Shown here: positions 16,356-24,875 of the stretch, one piece after another | Layout of the letters: every line of letters begins with the position of its first letter | How positions within the stretch are numbered: the first letter of the stretch is position 1 | Assembly: GCA_964623885.1 (NCBI GenBank) | Contig: CAZUVM010000039.1 | Coordinates: forward strand, 1-40,874 | DNA: 40,874 nt | Source of the DNA: CAZUVM01 sp964623885 | GTDB lineage: Bacteria > Verrucomicrobiota > Verrucomicrobiia > Limisphaerales > UBA8199 | Direction of reading: 5' to 3' | Translations under genes and position numbers: made by a program | The notes under the pieces: model-generated | Told to the model about the DNA's origin: nothing | The model's database searches: none | Seen by the model: the letters and a program-made list of their open reading frames with translations, nothing else

Positions 16356-18107
16356 ATGAACGTTGTGTGGCCAAGTTCGAGCGCCGCTAAACCGAAATTG
16401 CGGTGGCAGTCCTATCTTCAGCTTATTAGGCCTGCAGTCGCGCGGCTGGCCAACCGGGCCTTGCTCCTGCTGATGGTGGGCGTCACATGGTGCTCGGAAC
16501 TGAGCGCACGATCCGACCAGCACCTGAGCCTCATTCAACCGGGCGGTCTGCCTGGCTGGCCGGTGATGACCGGAGTTGTGCCCGGCACAAACAGCGCCAC
16601 AGTCACCTGGGATGGGCCCAGCGGGTACTACCAACTGTTCTACAAGCACGGCGTGAAGGATCCGACGTGGCAAGCCTTGGGCAAGGCCACGAATCTCTCG
16701 CGGATGGCCATCGTCACGCCGCTCACGAATAACGAATTCTTCCGGGTTGCCGGACCATCGCCGCAGTATGCGGGCTGGCAAAATTGCGCGGAATGTCATG
16801 GGCCGACCCTGAGTACGGTCACCAAAACTCCGCACGCCGCCGCGTTTACAAATTCCCTGTTCGTGTCCATGGGTGGACAAGCCAACAGCTCATGTCTGGC
16901 GTGCCACACTGTCGGCTATCATCTGCCCACTGGGTTTAACACCAAAACCTCCACGCCTCAGCTTGGCGGTGTGCAGTGCGAGAACTGTCACGGTTCAGCG
17001 GCCAATCACGCGGCCAACCCGGGCGATCCGATTTCAGTGCCGCGCGTCGAGCTGGCGGGGACACTTTGCGGCGGATGCCATAACGCGAAGTTCGCCCCGG
17101 CTCGCGTGGCTTCCACTCATCCGCCGCTGTTCGAGGAATGGAACGGTTCCGCTCACAGCTCCGTGGTTCCGGACGTGGCGCAGAATTTCCTGGGGAACAG
17201 CAACATCTCGCAATGCGGCCGTTGCCATTCCGGCAGCGTGCGGGAGGCGCTTACCGAAAACGAAACGTTGCCCGGCGGCCAGGAAGCGGCGGCGATTGGG
17301 ATTACCTGCGCCACCTGCCACGATCCGCATGAGAATTACATCTACACAAATCGTTTGAACGGCGTGGTCACCAATGTGGCCGCCGGCGTGTTCTTCACCA
17401 ATAACCAGCTCGGCGCGGTTTATACCAACCAGCTCCGCTATCCGCTGGCTTCAACCAATGATTATTTCCTGACGACTTCGGCCGCGTTCACCAATAATCC
17501 GAACATCAACCTGTGCGCCCAGTGCCACAATCACCGCGGCGCGTCATGGCAGAGCACCAGCCGGCCGCCGCATCATTCGCCCCAATACAACATGCTGCTG
17601 GGAACCGTGGGCGAACTCGAATCGGGCACGAATTCACCGCAGCCGGCAACGCACGCGTTCCTCGAGAATCAATGCGTGCACTGCCATATGCAGACCCCGA
17701 ACGGCAGCGCCGGGCATAGCTTCGAGGTGACAACCTATGATACGTGTCGCCAGTGTCATCCGGCGCCGGACGTGTCCGTGAATGTGATCACCAACAGCAT
17801 CTCCCAGCAGATTGTGTACATCAAAACTCAACTGCTCGATTATTGGGCGCAGACCAGGGCGCCGGCGACGCTCTGGACCAAATACGGAACCCGCGCCTGG
17901 GAATACACAACGCCCGGCGATTTATCGCCCGGCGGACCGGGCCCGAGCAGCAGCGAACAAGCGTTGATTCCGGTGAACATTCAGAAGGCGCGATACAACC
18001 TCTACCTGGTGCTGTATGACGGCAGCTTCGGCGTTCACAACATTAACTACATCGCCCAGTTATTAGCGGCCGCGGAGGATTGGGTTACCGCGGAACTGTA
18101 CCAATGA
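16356..18107 (+). CDS. Secreted nonaheme cytochrome c with N-terminal Ig-like module
   Basis: This 583-residue protein starts at ATG 16356. The frame extends to 16245, but that start would precede the basic n-region and signal core (ANRALLLLMVGVTW) by ~37 more residues. An Ig-like module (GTNSATVTWDG ... WQALGKA ... FFRVAGP) is followed by nine heme motifs from C144 to C464: CAECH, CLACH, CENCH, CGGCH, CGRCH, CATCH, CAQCH, CVHCH and CRQCH. The last ~115 residues include DGSFGVHNINYIAQLL, paralogous to DGSHGVHNLAYAVGLL in the 8590 cytochrome. It precedes the MtrA-like and porin genes on the same strand, so it is a candidate cell-surface or periplasmic partner of that conduit. No peptidase or CXXCK signature was seen. 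Confidence 0.87.
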   Translation: MNVVWPSSSAAKPKLRWQSYLQLIRPAVARLANRALLLLMVGVTWCSELSARSDQHLSLIQPGGLPGWPVMTGVVPGTNSATVTWDGPSGYYQLFYKHGVKDPTWQALGKATNLSRMAIVTPLTNNEFFRVAGPSPQYAGWQNCAECHGPTLSTVTKTPHAAAFTNSLFVSMGGQANSSCLACHTVGYHLPTGFNTKTSTPQLGGVQCENCHGSAANHAANPGDPISVPRVELAGTLCGGCHNAKFAPARVASTHPPLFEEWNGSAHSSVVPDVAQNFLGNSNISQCGRCHSGSVREALTENETLPGGQEAAAIGITCATCHDPHENYIYTNRLNGVVTNVAAGVFFTNNQLGAVYTNQLRYPLASTNDYFLTTSAAFTNNPNINLCAQCHNHRGASWQSTSRPPHHSPQYNMLLGTVGELESGTNSPQPATHAFLENQCVHCHMQTPNGSAGHSFEVTTYDTCRQCHPAPDVSVNVITNSISQQIVYIKTQLLDYWAQTRAPATLWTKYGTRAWEYTTPGDLSPGGPGPSSSEQALIPVNIQKARYNLYLVLYDGSFGVHNINYIAQLLAAAEDWVTAELYQ

Positions 18108-18152
18108 GCGACGCAAAGCAATTGCACTGGGAGCGCCGGAACGATTCAGTTC

Positions 18153-18300
18153 AATCACAGATGAACACAGATAAACACTGATAAAATGCACGGAAACCAC
18201 AACTGCTTTAGGAGGTCTCCAAACGGTGAGCCCGTTGTTCTTGGGGAACGCCCGGTGAAACTTCTGTTTAATCCGTGTCTATCTGTGTTCATCCGTGGTT
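18153..18300. repeat. Palindromic intergenic repeat, family A, copy 1
   Basis: The left arm 18153-18182 (CACAGATGAACACAGATAAA core) and right arm 18271-18300 (ATCTGTGTTCATCCGTGG core) are ~30-base reverse complements with about five mismatches, separated by ~88 bases. A more compact copy is at 21674-21742. It fills most of the space between the nonaheme and MtrA-like genes. Confidence 0.75.
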
Positions 18301-18343
18301 TTCAATTGAATCGATGCGGCAGTGGGAGAAGCCATCTGAGCAG

Positions 18344-19204
18344 ATGAGTCGCAAAATGTTTAAATTTGTAATCCGGGATAGCCTGTGGATCCGCGGCGCA
18401 GTTCTGGCTGTAGGGCTGGGCCTGTTGTTGGTCGTGGCACTTTCCTGTGGCACCGTGCATCGGTCCGTTGTGATTCTGCCGGATGTTCCGGGCGCGAAGT
18501 ACATTGGCTCCAAGGAATGCGAGCAATGCCATGAAGAACTTTATCGCGGATTCCAAACCGCGGACCACGCCAGGTTGATCGCGCAAGGCCCGAATGCCTT
18601 GAACGCCGGTTGCGAATCCTGCCACGGCCCGTGCAGCCTGCATTCCGATTCGGGTGGCGAGGTGAAACCGCCTTACAGCTTTGCCAGTGGCGGGCGCCCG
18701 GCCGCGAACAGCTACGGCGCGCGTTTGGCCGTCCCGCCGTCGCGTTCGGTCGAGACGGTCTGCTTCCAGTGCCACACCGACGTGCGCGGCAAGTTCAACC
18801 TGCCCAGCCATCACCCGGTGCCGGAAGGGCACCTGAGTTGCACCGACTGTCATTCGCCTCATAAAGGTTCGATCTATATTGGAGGCGGCACCCAATTGCT
18901 GTCCGAGAACGAAAGCTGTTTCCGCTGCCATCCCGCCCAGCGCGGACCTTACGTGTTCGAGCACGAAGCGTTGCGCGAAGGTTGCACGATCTGCCACAAC
19001 GCCCACGGCTCGGTAAATGCCAAGCTGTTGACCGAGCGCGATTCGAACCTGTGTCTCAAGTGCCATTTCCAACAGGTCAGCGGCGGCCGGTTGCTCATCG
19101 GTGGCTCCGACCACACGCTCCGGCTGCAACAAGGCACGTGCTGGACGGCGGGCTGTCACGAAGCCGTCCATGGCTCGCGCGTGAGCCCGTCACTCAGATT
19201 CTAA
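18344..19204 (+). CDS. MtrA/DmsE/PioA-like periplasmic octaheme cytochrome c
   Basis: This 286-residue protein starts at ATG 18344 (MSRKMFKF); 18314 or 18356 are possible, while the longer start at 18275 lies in the repeat. A hydrophobic N-terminal core (AVLAVGLGLLLVVALSC) is a signal peptide, perhaps a degenerate lipobox. Heme motifs from C59 are CEQCH, CESCH, CFQCH, CTDCH, CFRCH, CTICH, CLKCH and, at C266, the expanded CWTAGCH (CX4CH). The opening AKYIGSKECEQCHEELYRGF and regular spacing are those of the MtrA/DmsE family, which plugs into an outer-membrane barrel and wires it to the periplasm. Family members usually have ten hemes and ~330 residues, so this one is short. The barrel gene follows 52 bp later on the same strand. 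Confidence 0.88.
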   Translation: MSRKMFKFVIRDSLWIRGAVLAVGLGLLLVVALSCGTVHRSVVILPDVPGAKYIGSKECEQCHEELYRGFQTADHARLIAQGPNALNAGCESCHGPCSLHSDSGGEVKPPYSFASGGRPAANSYGARLAVPPSRSVETVCFQCHTDVRGKFNLPSHHPVPEGHLSCTDCHSPHKGSIYIGGGTQLLSENESCFRCHPAQRGPYVFEHEALREGCTICHNAHGSVNAKLLTERDSNLCLKCHFQQVSGGRLLIGGSDHTLRLQQGTCWTAGCHEAVHGSRVSPSLRF

Positions 19205-19252
19205 CGCGTGCAACCTCGATGAAATCAGAAAGTCGAAATCTCCTAAAACTCG

Positions 19253-19405
19253 CTCCATGAAACGGGTAAGGCAAAAAAGAAATTCCCTTCACCCCAGCCC
19301 TCTCCCGAATGGGACCATGAACCCAACCTGCGCCGAAGGTTTCTCCCTCTCCCCATCCGATGGGGAGAGGGTTGGGGTGAGGGGTCTGTTTGCCTCCGGT
19401 TCATC
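19253..19405. repeat. Intergenic repeat, family C, copy 2, overlapping the porin 5' end
   Basis: The ends CCATGAAACGG (19255) and CCGGTTCATCGG (up to 19405), the blocks CTTCACCCCAGCCCTCTCCC and GGGGAGAGGGTTGGGGTGAG, and the core TGGGACCATGAACCC match copy 1 at 6761-6971. The arms are complementary, so it can form a hairpin. It covers the first ~50 codons of the longest porin frame. Confidence 0.7.
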
Positions 19406-21653
19406 GGAAGGAGGCCCAGCGCAAAGCTCTCATTGTTACACCGTTCTAGTGTGCTGTTGCGCAGCCGCATTTATTGCATTTGCGTTCCCCGGCCGTGCTG
19501 CCGATACCAACGCGCCGGTGGTGACCAACGCGCCGGCGGCGGTTACGACGAATGCGGCGCCTGCTGAGTCCACCAACGCCGCGCCCGCCAGCACCGGCAC
19601 CAATGCGGCTCCGCCGGCAGCTACCAACGCGCCGCCGCCACCTCCACCGCCCATGACTCCCGAACAGTTTTTCGAAGGCGGCACCAATACTTTTAGCAAC
19701 TGGGTCGATCTCTCCGCGGGCGGTTTCATTATTAATGGCAACAAAGCCCAGGCCCAGCAGCAGCACGATCGTTCCGGCAATGCGTTCGGCGGCATCGAGG
19801 ATTTTCATTACGGCGGCGAAATCTCAAAAGGAACCACTTTCACCGCCGATGGCCATGCGCTGTTTGATGAGCACGACTACAAGCTGACTCTGGGTGTGAC
19901 GAAAGAAAAACTCGGGTACCTGCGCTTCACCTATAACGAGTTCAGGACCTGGTACAATGGTGACGGCGGATTCTATCCCCCCACCGACCTTTGGTTTCCG
20001 CTGGCCAACGATGCCCTGGCGTTGGACCGTGGCCAACTCACGTTCGAGGGCGGTTTGGTGCTGCCCAAGAAGCCCAAGATCACTTTCAAATACACCCATG
20101 ATTTTCGCGATGGGGACAAGAGTTCCACGAGCTGGGGGCTGACGCATCCGGATGGCGGTTCGCTCGTTCGCGGGATCAGTCCCACGTTCTGGGACATTAA
20201 TGAGCACAGCGACGCCTTTCAGCTCGATGTCACCCACAAGATCAAGGCGACCGACCTCGGCCTGGGCGTCCGCTACGAAACCGGCAAGTTGGACGATGCC
20301 TTGAAGATCGATCAGTTTCCGGGTGAACCGGTGCAGCAGAAGATTACCGATCGGCAGGGCACCAGCTACGACATGTTCACAGCGAATGCTTTCACCGAAA
20401 CCTGGATTAAGAAGAACCTGATGGTGTCGACCGGATTCTCGTATTCGGACCTGGACAACGACTTTACCGGCAGCCGCATTTATGGATCGGACTTTGACGT
20501 CAACTATGTGCCGGCCGCTCAGAACGGATTCGGTTACTATGGCTTGAGCGGCGGCTCGCACCTGCACGATTACGTGTTTGACGTGAACCTGATGGACAAG
20601 CCATTGCCCACCCTCAGTATCGTTCCGTCAGTACGGGTGCAGAAAGAAGATTGGAATTCCGACTCCACCGGGCTTGAAACGCTGGGCGATAATGCGCCCG
20701 TGCCTTTTTCTTCAACTGCCGATCGGGATGTGATCGACGTGCGCGAGCGCCTCGACCTCACTTATAACGGTGTCACCAACTGGGTTTTTTACGGTCGCGG
20801 CGACCTGACTCAGGGTTCCGGGAACCTGAACGAGCTCGGTGGTTTGGTTCCGGTCAACGGCATTGGAGTTCCGCCCATTCAACGCGAGACCGATGACGGG
20901 CGTTTTTTCCAAAAGTACAGTCTGGGCGCGCGGTGGTATCCTTCGCGCCGCGTGATTGTCGATGCCGGCGGCTATTACAAACTGGATCGCTACGATTACA
21001 ATCATGAGCTGGACAGCACGCCCAACGACCCCACCAGCCCGGACCGTTACCCGGCCTATCTGACCCTGCAGGATTTTGAGACCTATGACGGCAACGTCCG
21101 CCTCACCTTGCGGCCGCTGGCAAACCTGACGGCAGTCACGCGCTACGAATACCAGTTATCCACCATTCATACCGCCCCCGATCCGATCTCCGGATTGCCC
21201 GACGTTACGGCGTCGCGGATGACCAGCCATATCATTGCCCAGGACGTGAGCTGGGCGCCCTGGTCGCGCATCTATTTTCAGGCGGGGTTCAATTATGTGT
21301 TGAGCGAAACCAAGACCCCGGCTTCCGAGGTGACCCAGGCCATTCTCAATTCCCAAAACAATTATTGGACCTTGAACTTCTCTTCCGGTCTGGTTTTGGA
21401 TGACCGGACCGATCTCAAAATCAGTTACTTCTACTATCAGGCGGATGACTATACGGATATTTCGAGCGTAGGACTGCCGTTGGGCGCCGCTGGTCAGGAG
21501 AACGGCATCACGGCTACGCTGACGCGCCAGCTCACCAGCCACGTGCGCTGGAGCCTCCGTTACGGCTATTATAAATATGACGATCCGCTTTACGGGGGAA
21601 ATAACAACTACTCCGCCCACGTAATCTACACCAGCCTGCGCTACCGGTTTTAG
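19257..21653 (+). CDS. MtrB/PioB-type outer-membrane beta-barrel of a porin-cytochrome conduit
   Basis: The frame is open for 798 codons. Residues ~63-83 form a signal core (VLVCCCAAAFIAFAFPGRAA), followed by a ~50-residue Thr-Asn-Ala-Pro linker ending in PPPPPPP. About 650 residues of alternating, aromatic-rich strands then run to a terminal RYRF with C-terminal Phe, the outer-membrane assembly signal. Length, position next to an MtrA-like octaheme protein and strand pattern (YLRFTYNEFRTWYNGDGGFY, ITFKYTHDFRDGD) support the MtrB/PioB family, the sheath around the cytochrome. I see no CXXC motif after the signal. The start is uncertain: the first ~50 codons are repeat sequence, so GTG 19377 (with GGGGAGAGG upstream) or GTG 19449 may be the real one. 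I give the longest frame as outer limit. Confidence 0.82.
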   Translation: MKRVRQKRNSLHPSPLPNGTMNPTCAEGFSLSPSDGERVGVRGLFASGSSEGGPAQSSHCYTVLVCCCAAAFIAFAFPGRAADTNAPVVTNAPAAVTTNAAPAESTNAAPASTGTNAAPPAATNAPPPPPPPMTPEQFFEGGTNTFSNWVDLSAGGFIINGNKAQAQQQHDRSGNAFGGIEDFHYGGEISKGTTFTADGHALFDEHDYKLTLGVTKEKLGYLRFTYNEFRTWYNGDGGFYPPTDLWFPLANDALALDRGQLTFEGGLVLPKKPKITFKYTHDFRDGDKSSTSWGLTHPDGGSLVRGISPTFWDINEHSDAFQLDVTHKIKATDLGLGVRYETGKLDDALKIDQFPGEPVQQKITDRQGTSYDMFTANAFTETWIKKNLMVSTGFSYSDLDNDFTGSRIYGSDFDVNYVPAAQNGFGYYGLSGGSHLHDYVFDVNLMDKPLPTLSIVPSVRVQKEDWNSDSTGLETLGDNAPVPFSSTADRDVIDVRERLDLTYNGVTNWVFYGRGDLTQGSGNLNELGGLVPVNGIGVPPIQRETDDGRFFQKYSLGARWYPSRRVIVDAGGYYKLDRYDYNHELDSTPNDPTSPDRYPAYLTLQDFETYDGNVRLTLRPLANLTAVTRYEYQLSTIHTAPDPISGLPDVTASRMTSHIIAQDVSWAPWSRIYFQAGFNYVLSETKTPASEVTQAILNSQNNYWTLNFSSGLVLDDRTDLKISYFYYQADDYTDISSVGLPLGAAGQENGITATLTRQLTSHVRWSLRYGYYKYDDPLYGGNNNYSAHVIYTSLRYRF

Positions 21654-21673
21654 GCAGTATCCGCGCGGTTGAA

Positions 21674-21742
21674 AACCACAGATGGACACAGATGAACGCG
21701 GATTCTCCTTCTCATCTGTGTTTATCTGTGTGAATCCGTGGT
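21674..21742. repeat. Palindromic intergenic repeat, family A, copy 2
   Basis: The left arm (AACCACAGATGGACACAGAT, 21674 on) and right arm (ATCTGTGTTTATCTGTGTGA, then ATCCGTGGTT ending 21742) form a compact hairpin with a short loop, placed between the porin stop and the next ATG. It may act as a transcript end or processing site. It is the same family as 18153-18300. Confidence 0.75.
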
Positions 21743-21750
21743 TAATTAAA

Positions 21751-23181
21751 ATGTTAAGAGCGTTTTCCAAATATGCCCTGAGTCTTCTCTTAATTCCCGC
21801 GCTTTCGCTGGCCCAGGATTGGCAGCCGCTGTTTGACGGCAAATCACTCCACGGTTGGAAAGCCGGCGGAAACGCAAGGTCCTTCGGCGTCATTAATGGC
21901 CAGATCGCTTGCGAAGGACCACGCGCTCACTTGTTCTACGTTGGTCAAGACGGCGAAATTGATTTCAGGAACTTCGAACTCTCCGCGGAGGTGATGACCC
22001 ACGGCGGCGCCAACTCCGGGATTTACTTCCATACCGCTTATCAGCGGCGAGATTTTCCTCAGCAGGGGTTCGAAGTCCAGGTATTGAATGTGCGGCCAGC
22101 GACCGGCAGTTATCGAGAGAATAAATTGACCGGCAGTCTGTACGCGCTGAGGAACGTATATAAGCCGCTGGCAAAGGATGACGAGTGGTTCACCATACAC
22201 ATCCGCGTGGTCGGAAAGTCAGTCCAGGTTCGTGTCAATGATCAGCTAGTGGTTGATTACCTCGAACCGAATCCTGCCCCGGATGTTCCTGGGCACCCCG
22301 GGCGTAAACTCGGCCATGGCACATTCGCGCTGCAATGCCATGACGAGACCGGCAAGGTTTTCTATCGCAACCTCCGCGTTCGCATGTTGCCCGACGCCGT
22401 GGCAGATTCCGCGCCTCCTGTGCTTGCGCTCAATGAATACGACAGAGAAGTCATCAGGTTGAGCGCAGCCAATTATCCAGTTGTGAATTATCACGTTCAC
22501 CTCAAAGGTGGCCTCACGCTTGACGAGGCTCTCGCTGCTTCACGCCGGAGTGGCGTCTTTTACGGCATCGCTGTGAATTGCGGATTGAACTTCTCGGTGA
22601 CGAATGACGCCGGAATAGATGATTATCTGAAGTCGATGCAAGGCCAGCCCTGCTTTGTAGCGATGCAGGCGGAGGGCAGGGAATGGGTGAACCTCTTTTC
22701 CAAGGCGGCTATCTCGCGCTTTGATTACGTGTTCACCGACGCGATGACTATCTTCGATAACCAGGGCCGGCGCATGCGCCTGTGGATCCCCAGCGAGGTT
22801 CCCGAGATCAAAGACCCGCAGGCATTCATGGACATGCTGGTCGAGCGCACGGTGAAAATCCTGAGCACCGAGCCGATCAACGTGTACGTGAACCCGACCT
22901 TTCTGCCGGAAAAGATCGCAGCCGATTACGACCGACTCTGGACCGAGGAGCGTATGCAGAAGGTCGTTACAGCCGCGGCTCAGCACCACATCGCTGTCGA
23001 AATCAATAGCCGTTACAAACTGCCGCACCTGGCATTTATCAAACTCGCCAAAGCCGCCGGATGTAAATTTACGTTGGGCACGAACAACGGCGACCGAGAA
23101 ATTGGTCGGCTCGACTACTCGTTCGATATGATCAAGGCCGCCGGCCTTCAGTGGCAGGACATTTGGACGCCAAATTCATAA
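21751..23181 (+). CDS. Secreted DUF1080 (3-keto-disaccharide hydrolase-like) domain fused to a PHP-like domain
   Basis: This 476-residue protein starts at ATG 21751, just after the repeat, with a signal peptide (FSKYALSLLLIPALSLAQ). Residues ~22-215 match the DUF1080 concanavalin-like fold: WQPLFDGKSLHGWKAGG, SGIYFHTAYQ, GFEVQVLN, TGSLYALRNVYKP and ADDEWFT-like KDDEWFTIHIRVVGKSVQVRVND. From ~225 on the sequence resembles metal-dependent PHP/amidohydrolase proteins: NYPVVNYHVHLKGGLTLDEA with an H-x-H pair, AVEINSRYKLPHLAFIKLAK and TLGTNNGDREIGRLDYSFDM. DUF1080 proteins act on 3-keto sugars or glycosides. The second domain may be a phosphoesterase-like or metal-binding hydrolase. The stop touches the msrQ stop (TAATTA), so the genes are convergent with no spacer. 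Confidence 0.8.
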   Translation: MLRAFSKYALSLLLIPALSLAQDWQPLFDGKSLHGWKAGGNARSFGVINGQIACEGPRAHLFYVGQDGEIDFRNFELSAEVMTHGGANSGIYFHTAYQRRDFPQQGFEVQVLNVRPATGSYRENKLTGSLYALRNVYKPLAKDDEWFTIHIRVVGKSVQVRVNDQLVVDYLEPNPAPDVPGHPGRKLGHGTFALQCHDETGKVFYRNLRVRMLPDAVADSAPPVLALNEYDREVIRLSAANYPVVNYHVHLKGGLTLDEALAASRRSGVFYGIAVNCGLNFSVTNDAGIDDYLKSMQGQPCFVAMQAEGREWVNLFSKAAISRFDYVFTDAMTIFDNQGRRMRLWIPSEVPEIKDPQAFMDMLVERTVKILSTEPINVYVNPTFLPEKIAADYDRLWTEERMQKVVTAAAQHHIAVEINSRYKLPHLAFIKLAKAAGCKFTLGTNNGDREIGRLDYSFDMIKAAGLQWQDIWTPNS

Positions 23182-23814
23182 TTACGGCATTGGTTTCGGC
23201 TTGGCCGCGGGAGCGATCGTGGGTTTTGACTGTCGCACCGCAACTAGCACACGATAACCGAGCAAAAGGACAAGGATCCCGGCGAACACGGTTGGTTGCC
23301 GCACATCGGCTTTCACCTGCATGTAATAGTGTATTGCCCCGGCCGCCGCGGCCACATAAGCCAGTCGATGCAACGCGCGCCACCGTTTGCCACCTAACCT
23401 TTTAATCATTCCGTTTGTAGAAGTAATCGCCAGCGGCACCATGACCAGCAGCCCGATGCTGCCAACAATCAAAAACTTGCGCTTCGCCATCTCCGCCAGT
23501 GTGCTGGAAATGCTGAACGAGCGATCGAGGCTGAAAAAAAGCAGGAAGTGGACGCAGGCATAGAAAAACGCATAAAGGCCGAGCATGCGCCGGAAGGAGA
23601 GCAGCCAGTTCCATCCCGTCACTTTGCGGACCGGCGTCACGGCCATCGTGAGCACCAAAAAAATCAGAGCCATCAGACCGCTGGTCAAAATGGCAAAGTT
23701 CGGCGGGTTGGCTCCCAGGTGATGATGCCAGGCGTCCCATCCCAAAAGTACAACAGGCACGGCCCCGTTTATCAGGATGAGCATTTTCGCAAATCGGATG
23801 TTCGACTCCTTCAC
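23182..23814 (-). CDS. msrQ: MsrQ, heme b membrane subunit of periplasmic methionine sulfoxide reductase
   Basis: This 210-residue protein has about six helices and the ferric-reductase-like core FRRMLGLYAFFYACVHFLLF with its histidine, then TSTNGMIKRLGGKRWRALHRLAYVAAAAGAIHYY with the further heme-ligand histidines. These are the hallmarks of YedZ/MsrQ, which passes quinol-derived electrons across the membrane to MsrP. It starts 8 bp after the msrP stop and ends in a Pro/Lys-rich tail. Confidence 0.93.
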   Translation of the reverse strand: MKESNIRFAKMLILINGAVPVVLLGWDAWHHHLGANPPNFAILTSGLMALIFLVLTMAVTPVRKVTGWNWLLSFRRMLGLYAFFYACVHFLLFFSLDRSFSISSTLAEMAKRKFLIVGSIGLLVMVPLAITSTNGMIKRLGGKRWRALHRLAYVAAAAGAIHYYMQVKADVRQPTVFAGILVLLLGYRVLVAVRQSKPTIAPAAKPKPMP

Positions 23815-23822
23815 GCAGCAGA

Positions 23823-24800
23823 TTAAAAATTCACCCGTAGATCCATGCCGGTGTAAAGATGTGCGACCTGCTCAGCATAACCGTTGAACATCAGGGTAGG
23901 GCGCCGGCCCGATTCGCCAATCCGTTGTTCAGTGGCCTGGCTCCAACGCGGATGGTCTACTTGCGGGTTCACGTTGGCATAAAAGCCGTATTCATTCGGG
24001 GCGGCCGTGCTCCAAGTCGTGGGCGGCTGATTGGAAACCAGGCTGATCTTAACAATCGACTTGATGCCTTTGAAGCCGTACTTCCAGGGCACCACCAACC
24101 GGATCGGCGCGCCATCCTGCGGCGGCAGCGTCCGGCCGTAAATCCCACTCGCCAGAAGCGTCAGCGGATGCATGGCCTCATCCATTCGCAAGCCTTCAAC
24201 GTACGGCCAATCAAGCACTTCGGATCGCTGTCCCGGCATGCGTTTTGGATCCAAAAGCGTCTGGAAAGCAACGAACCTGGCCTCGTTGAGCGGCTCGACC
24301 ACATCGAGCATCTTTGAGAGTGAAAAACCAATCCACGGAATGACCATCGACCATGCCTCTACACAGCGCATCCGGTAGATGCGCTCTTCAGGCGGACTGA
24401 TCTTGAGTAAATCCTCCAGACTAAAAGTCCTCGGCTTTCGAACAAGGCCTCCCACTTCTACCTGCCAGCCGGTTGAATCGAAACGGGCGGCGGCGGGAGC
24501 GACCCCCTCCTTGCTGGTCGAGAATTCGTAGAAATTGTTGTAATGAGTGATGTCCTCAAACGAAGTCTGCGGTTCGTTTACGCTAAAGCCGCCGCTCTGT
24601 GCATTCGTAGCCGGTGCGGTTACGCCGGAGATCGCCGCGGTTTTGACCTCGCCCTGGCCAACCGGGTTGAGCTTGCGATATACCAGGCCGGTGGCTGCCA
24701 CGCTCGCCGCCAAAATCCCGCCTCGGATAAACATCCGCCGGTTAAAATAAACGCTGGGCGGCGTGATTTCGCGATTTGAAATTTTATTCGAATCAGGCAC
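23823..24800 (-). CDS. msrP: MsrP, Tat-exported molybdopterin methionine sulfoxide reductase
   Basis: This 325-residue protein has a Tat signal (FNRRMFIRGGILAASVAATG, residues ~19-38). It contains the sulfite-oxidase-fold molybdopterin core of YedY/MsrP: HYNNFYEFSTSKEGVAP, the molybdenum-ligand Cys146 in YRMRCVEAWSMVIPW, and GAPIRLVVPWKYGFKGIKSI near the end. With MsrQ it repairs oxidised methionines in periplasmic proteins. Heme-rich envelopes generate oxidants, so its place beside the cytochrome cluster is sensible, though possibly coincidental. It is divergent from the NusG-like gene. Confidence 0.94.
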   Translation of the reverse strand: MPDSNKISNREITPPSVYFNRRMFIRGGILAASVAATGLVYRKLNPVGQGEVKTAAISGVTAPATNAQSGGFSVNEPQTSFEDITHYNNFYEFSTSKEGVAPAAARFDSTGWQVEVGGLVRKPRTFSLEDLLKISPPEERIYRMRCVEAWSMVIPWIGFSLSKMLDVVEPLNEARFVAFQTLLDPKRMPGQRSEVLDWPYVEGLRMDEAMHPLTLLASGIYGRTLPPQDGAPIRLVVPWKYGFKGIKSIVKISLVSNQPPTTWSTAAPNEYGFYANVNPQVDHPRWSQATEQRIGESGRRPTLMFNGYAEQVAHLYTGMDLRVNF

Positions 24801-24875
24801 CGGCCGAGTATTGGATTAAATGATATATAACGGTATCAAAGTTCATCGAGGAGGCGAATAGTTTTCGGTTTCCTT

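Noticed and set aside
8590..18107. PEP-CTERM or type IX sorting signals on the nonaheme proteins
   Set aside because: No PEP motif with terminal helix and basic tail is present, and the C-terminal module lacks features I could tie to type IX secretion.
18153..21742. CRISPR array
   Set aside because: The repeated units are inverted, variable and not regularly spaced; no cas genes are present.
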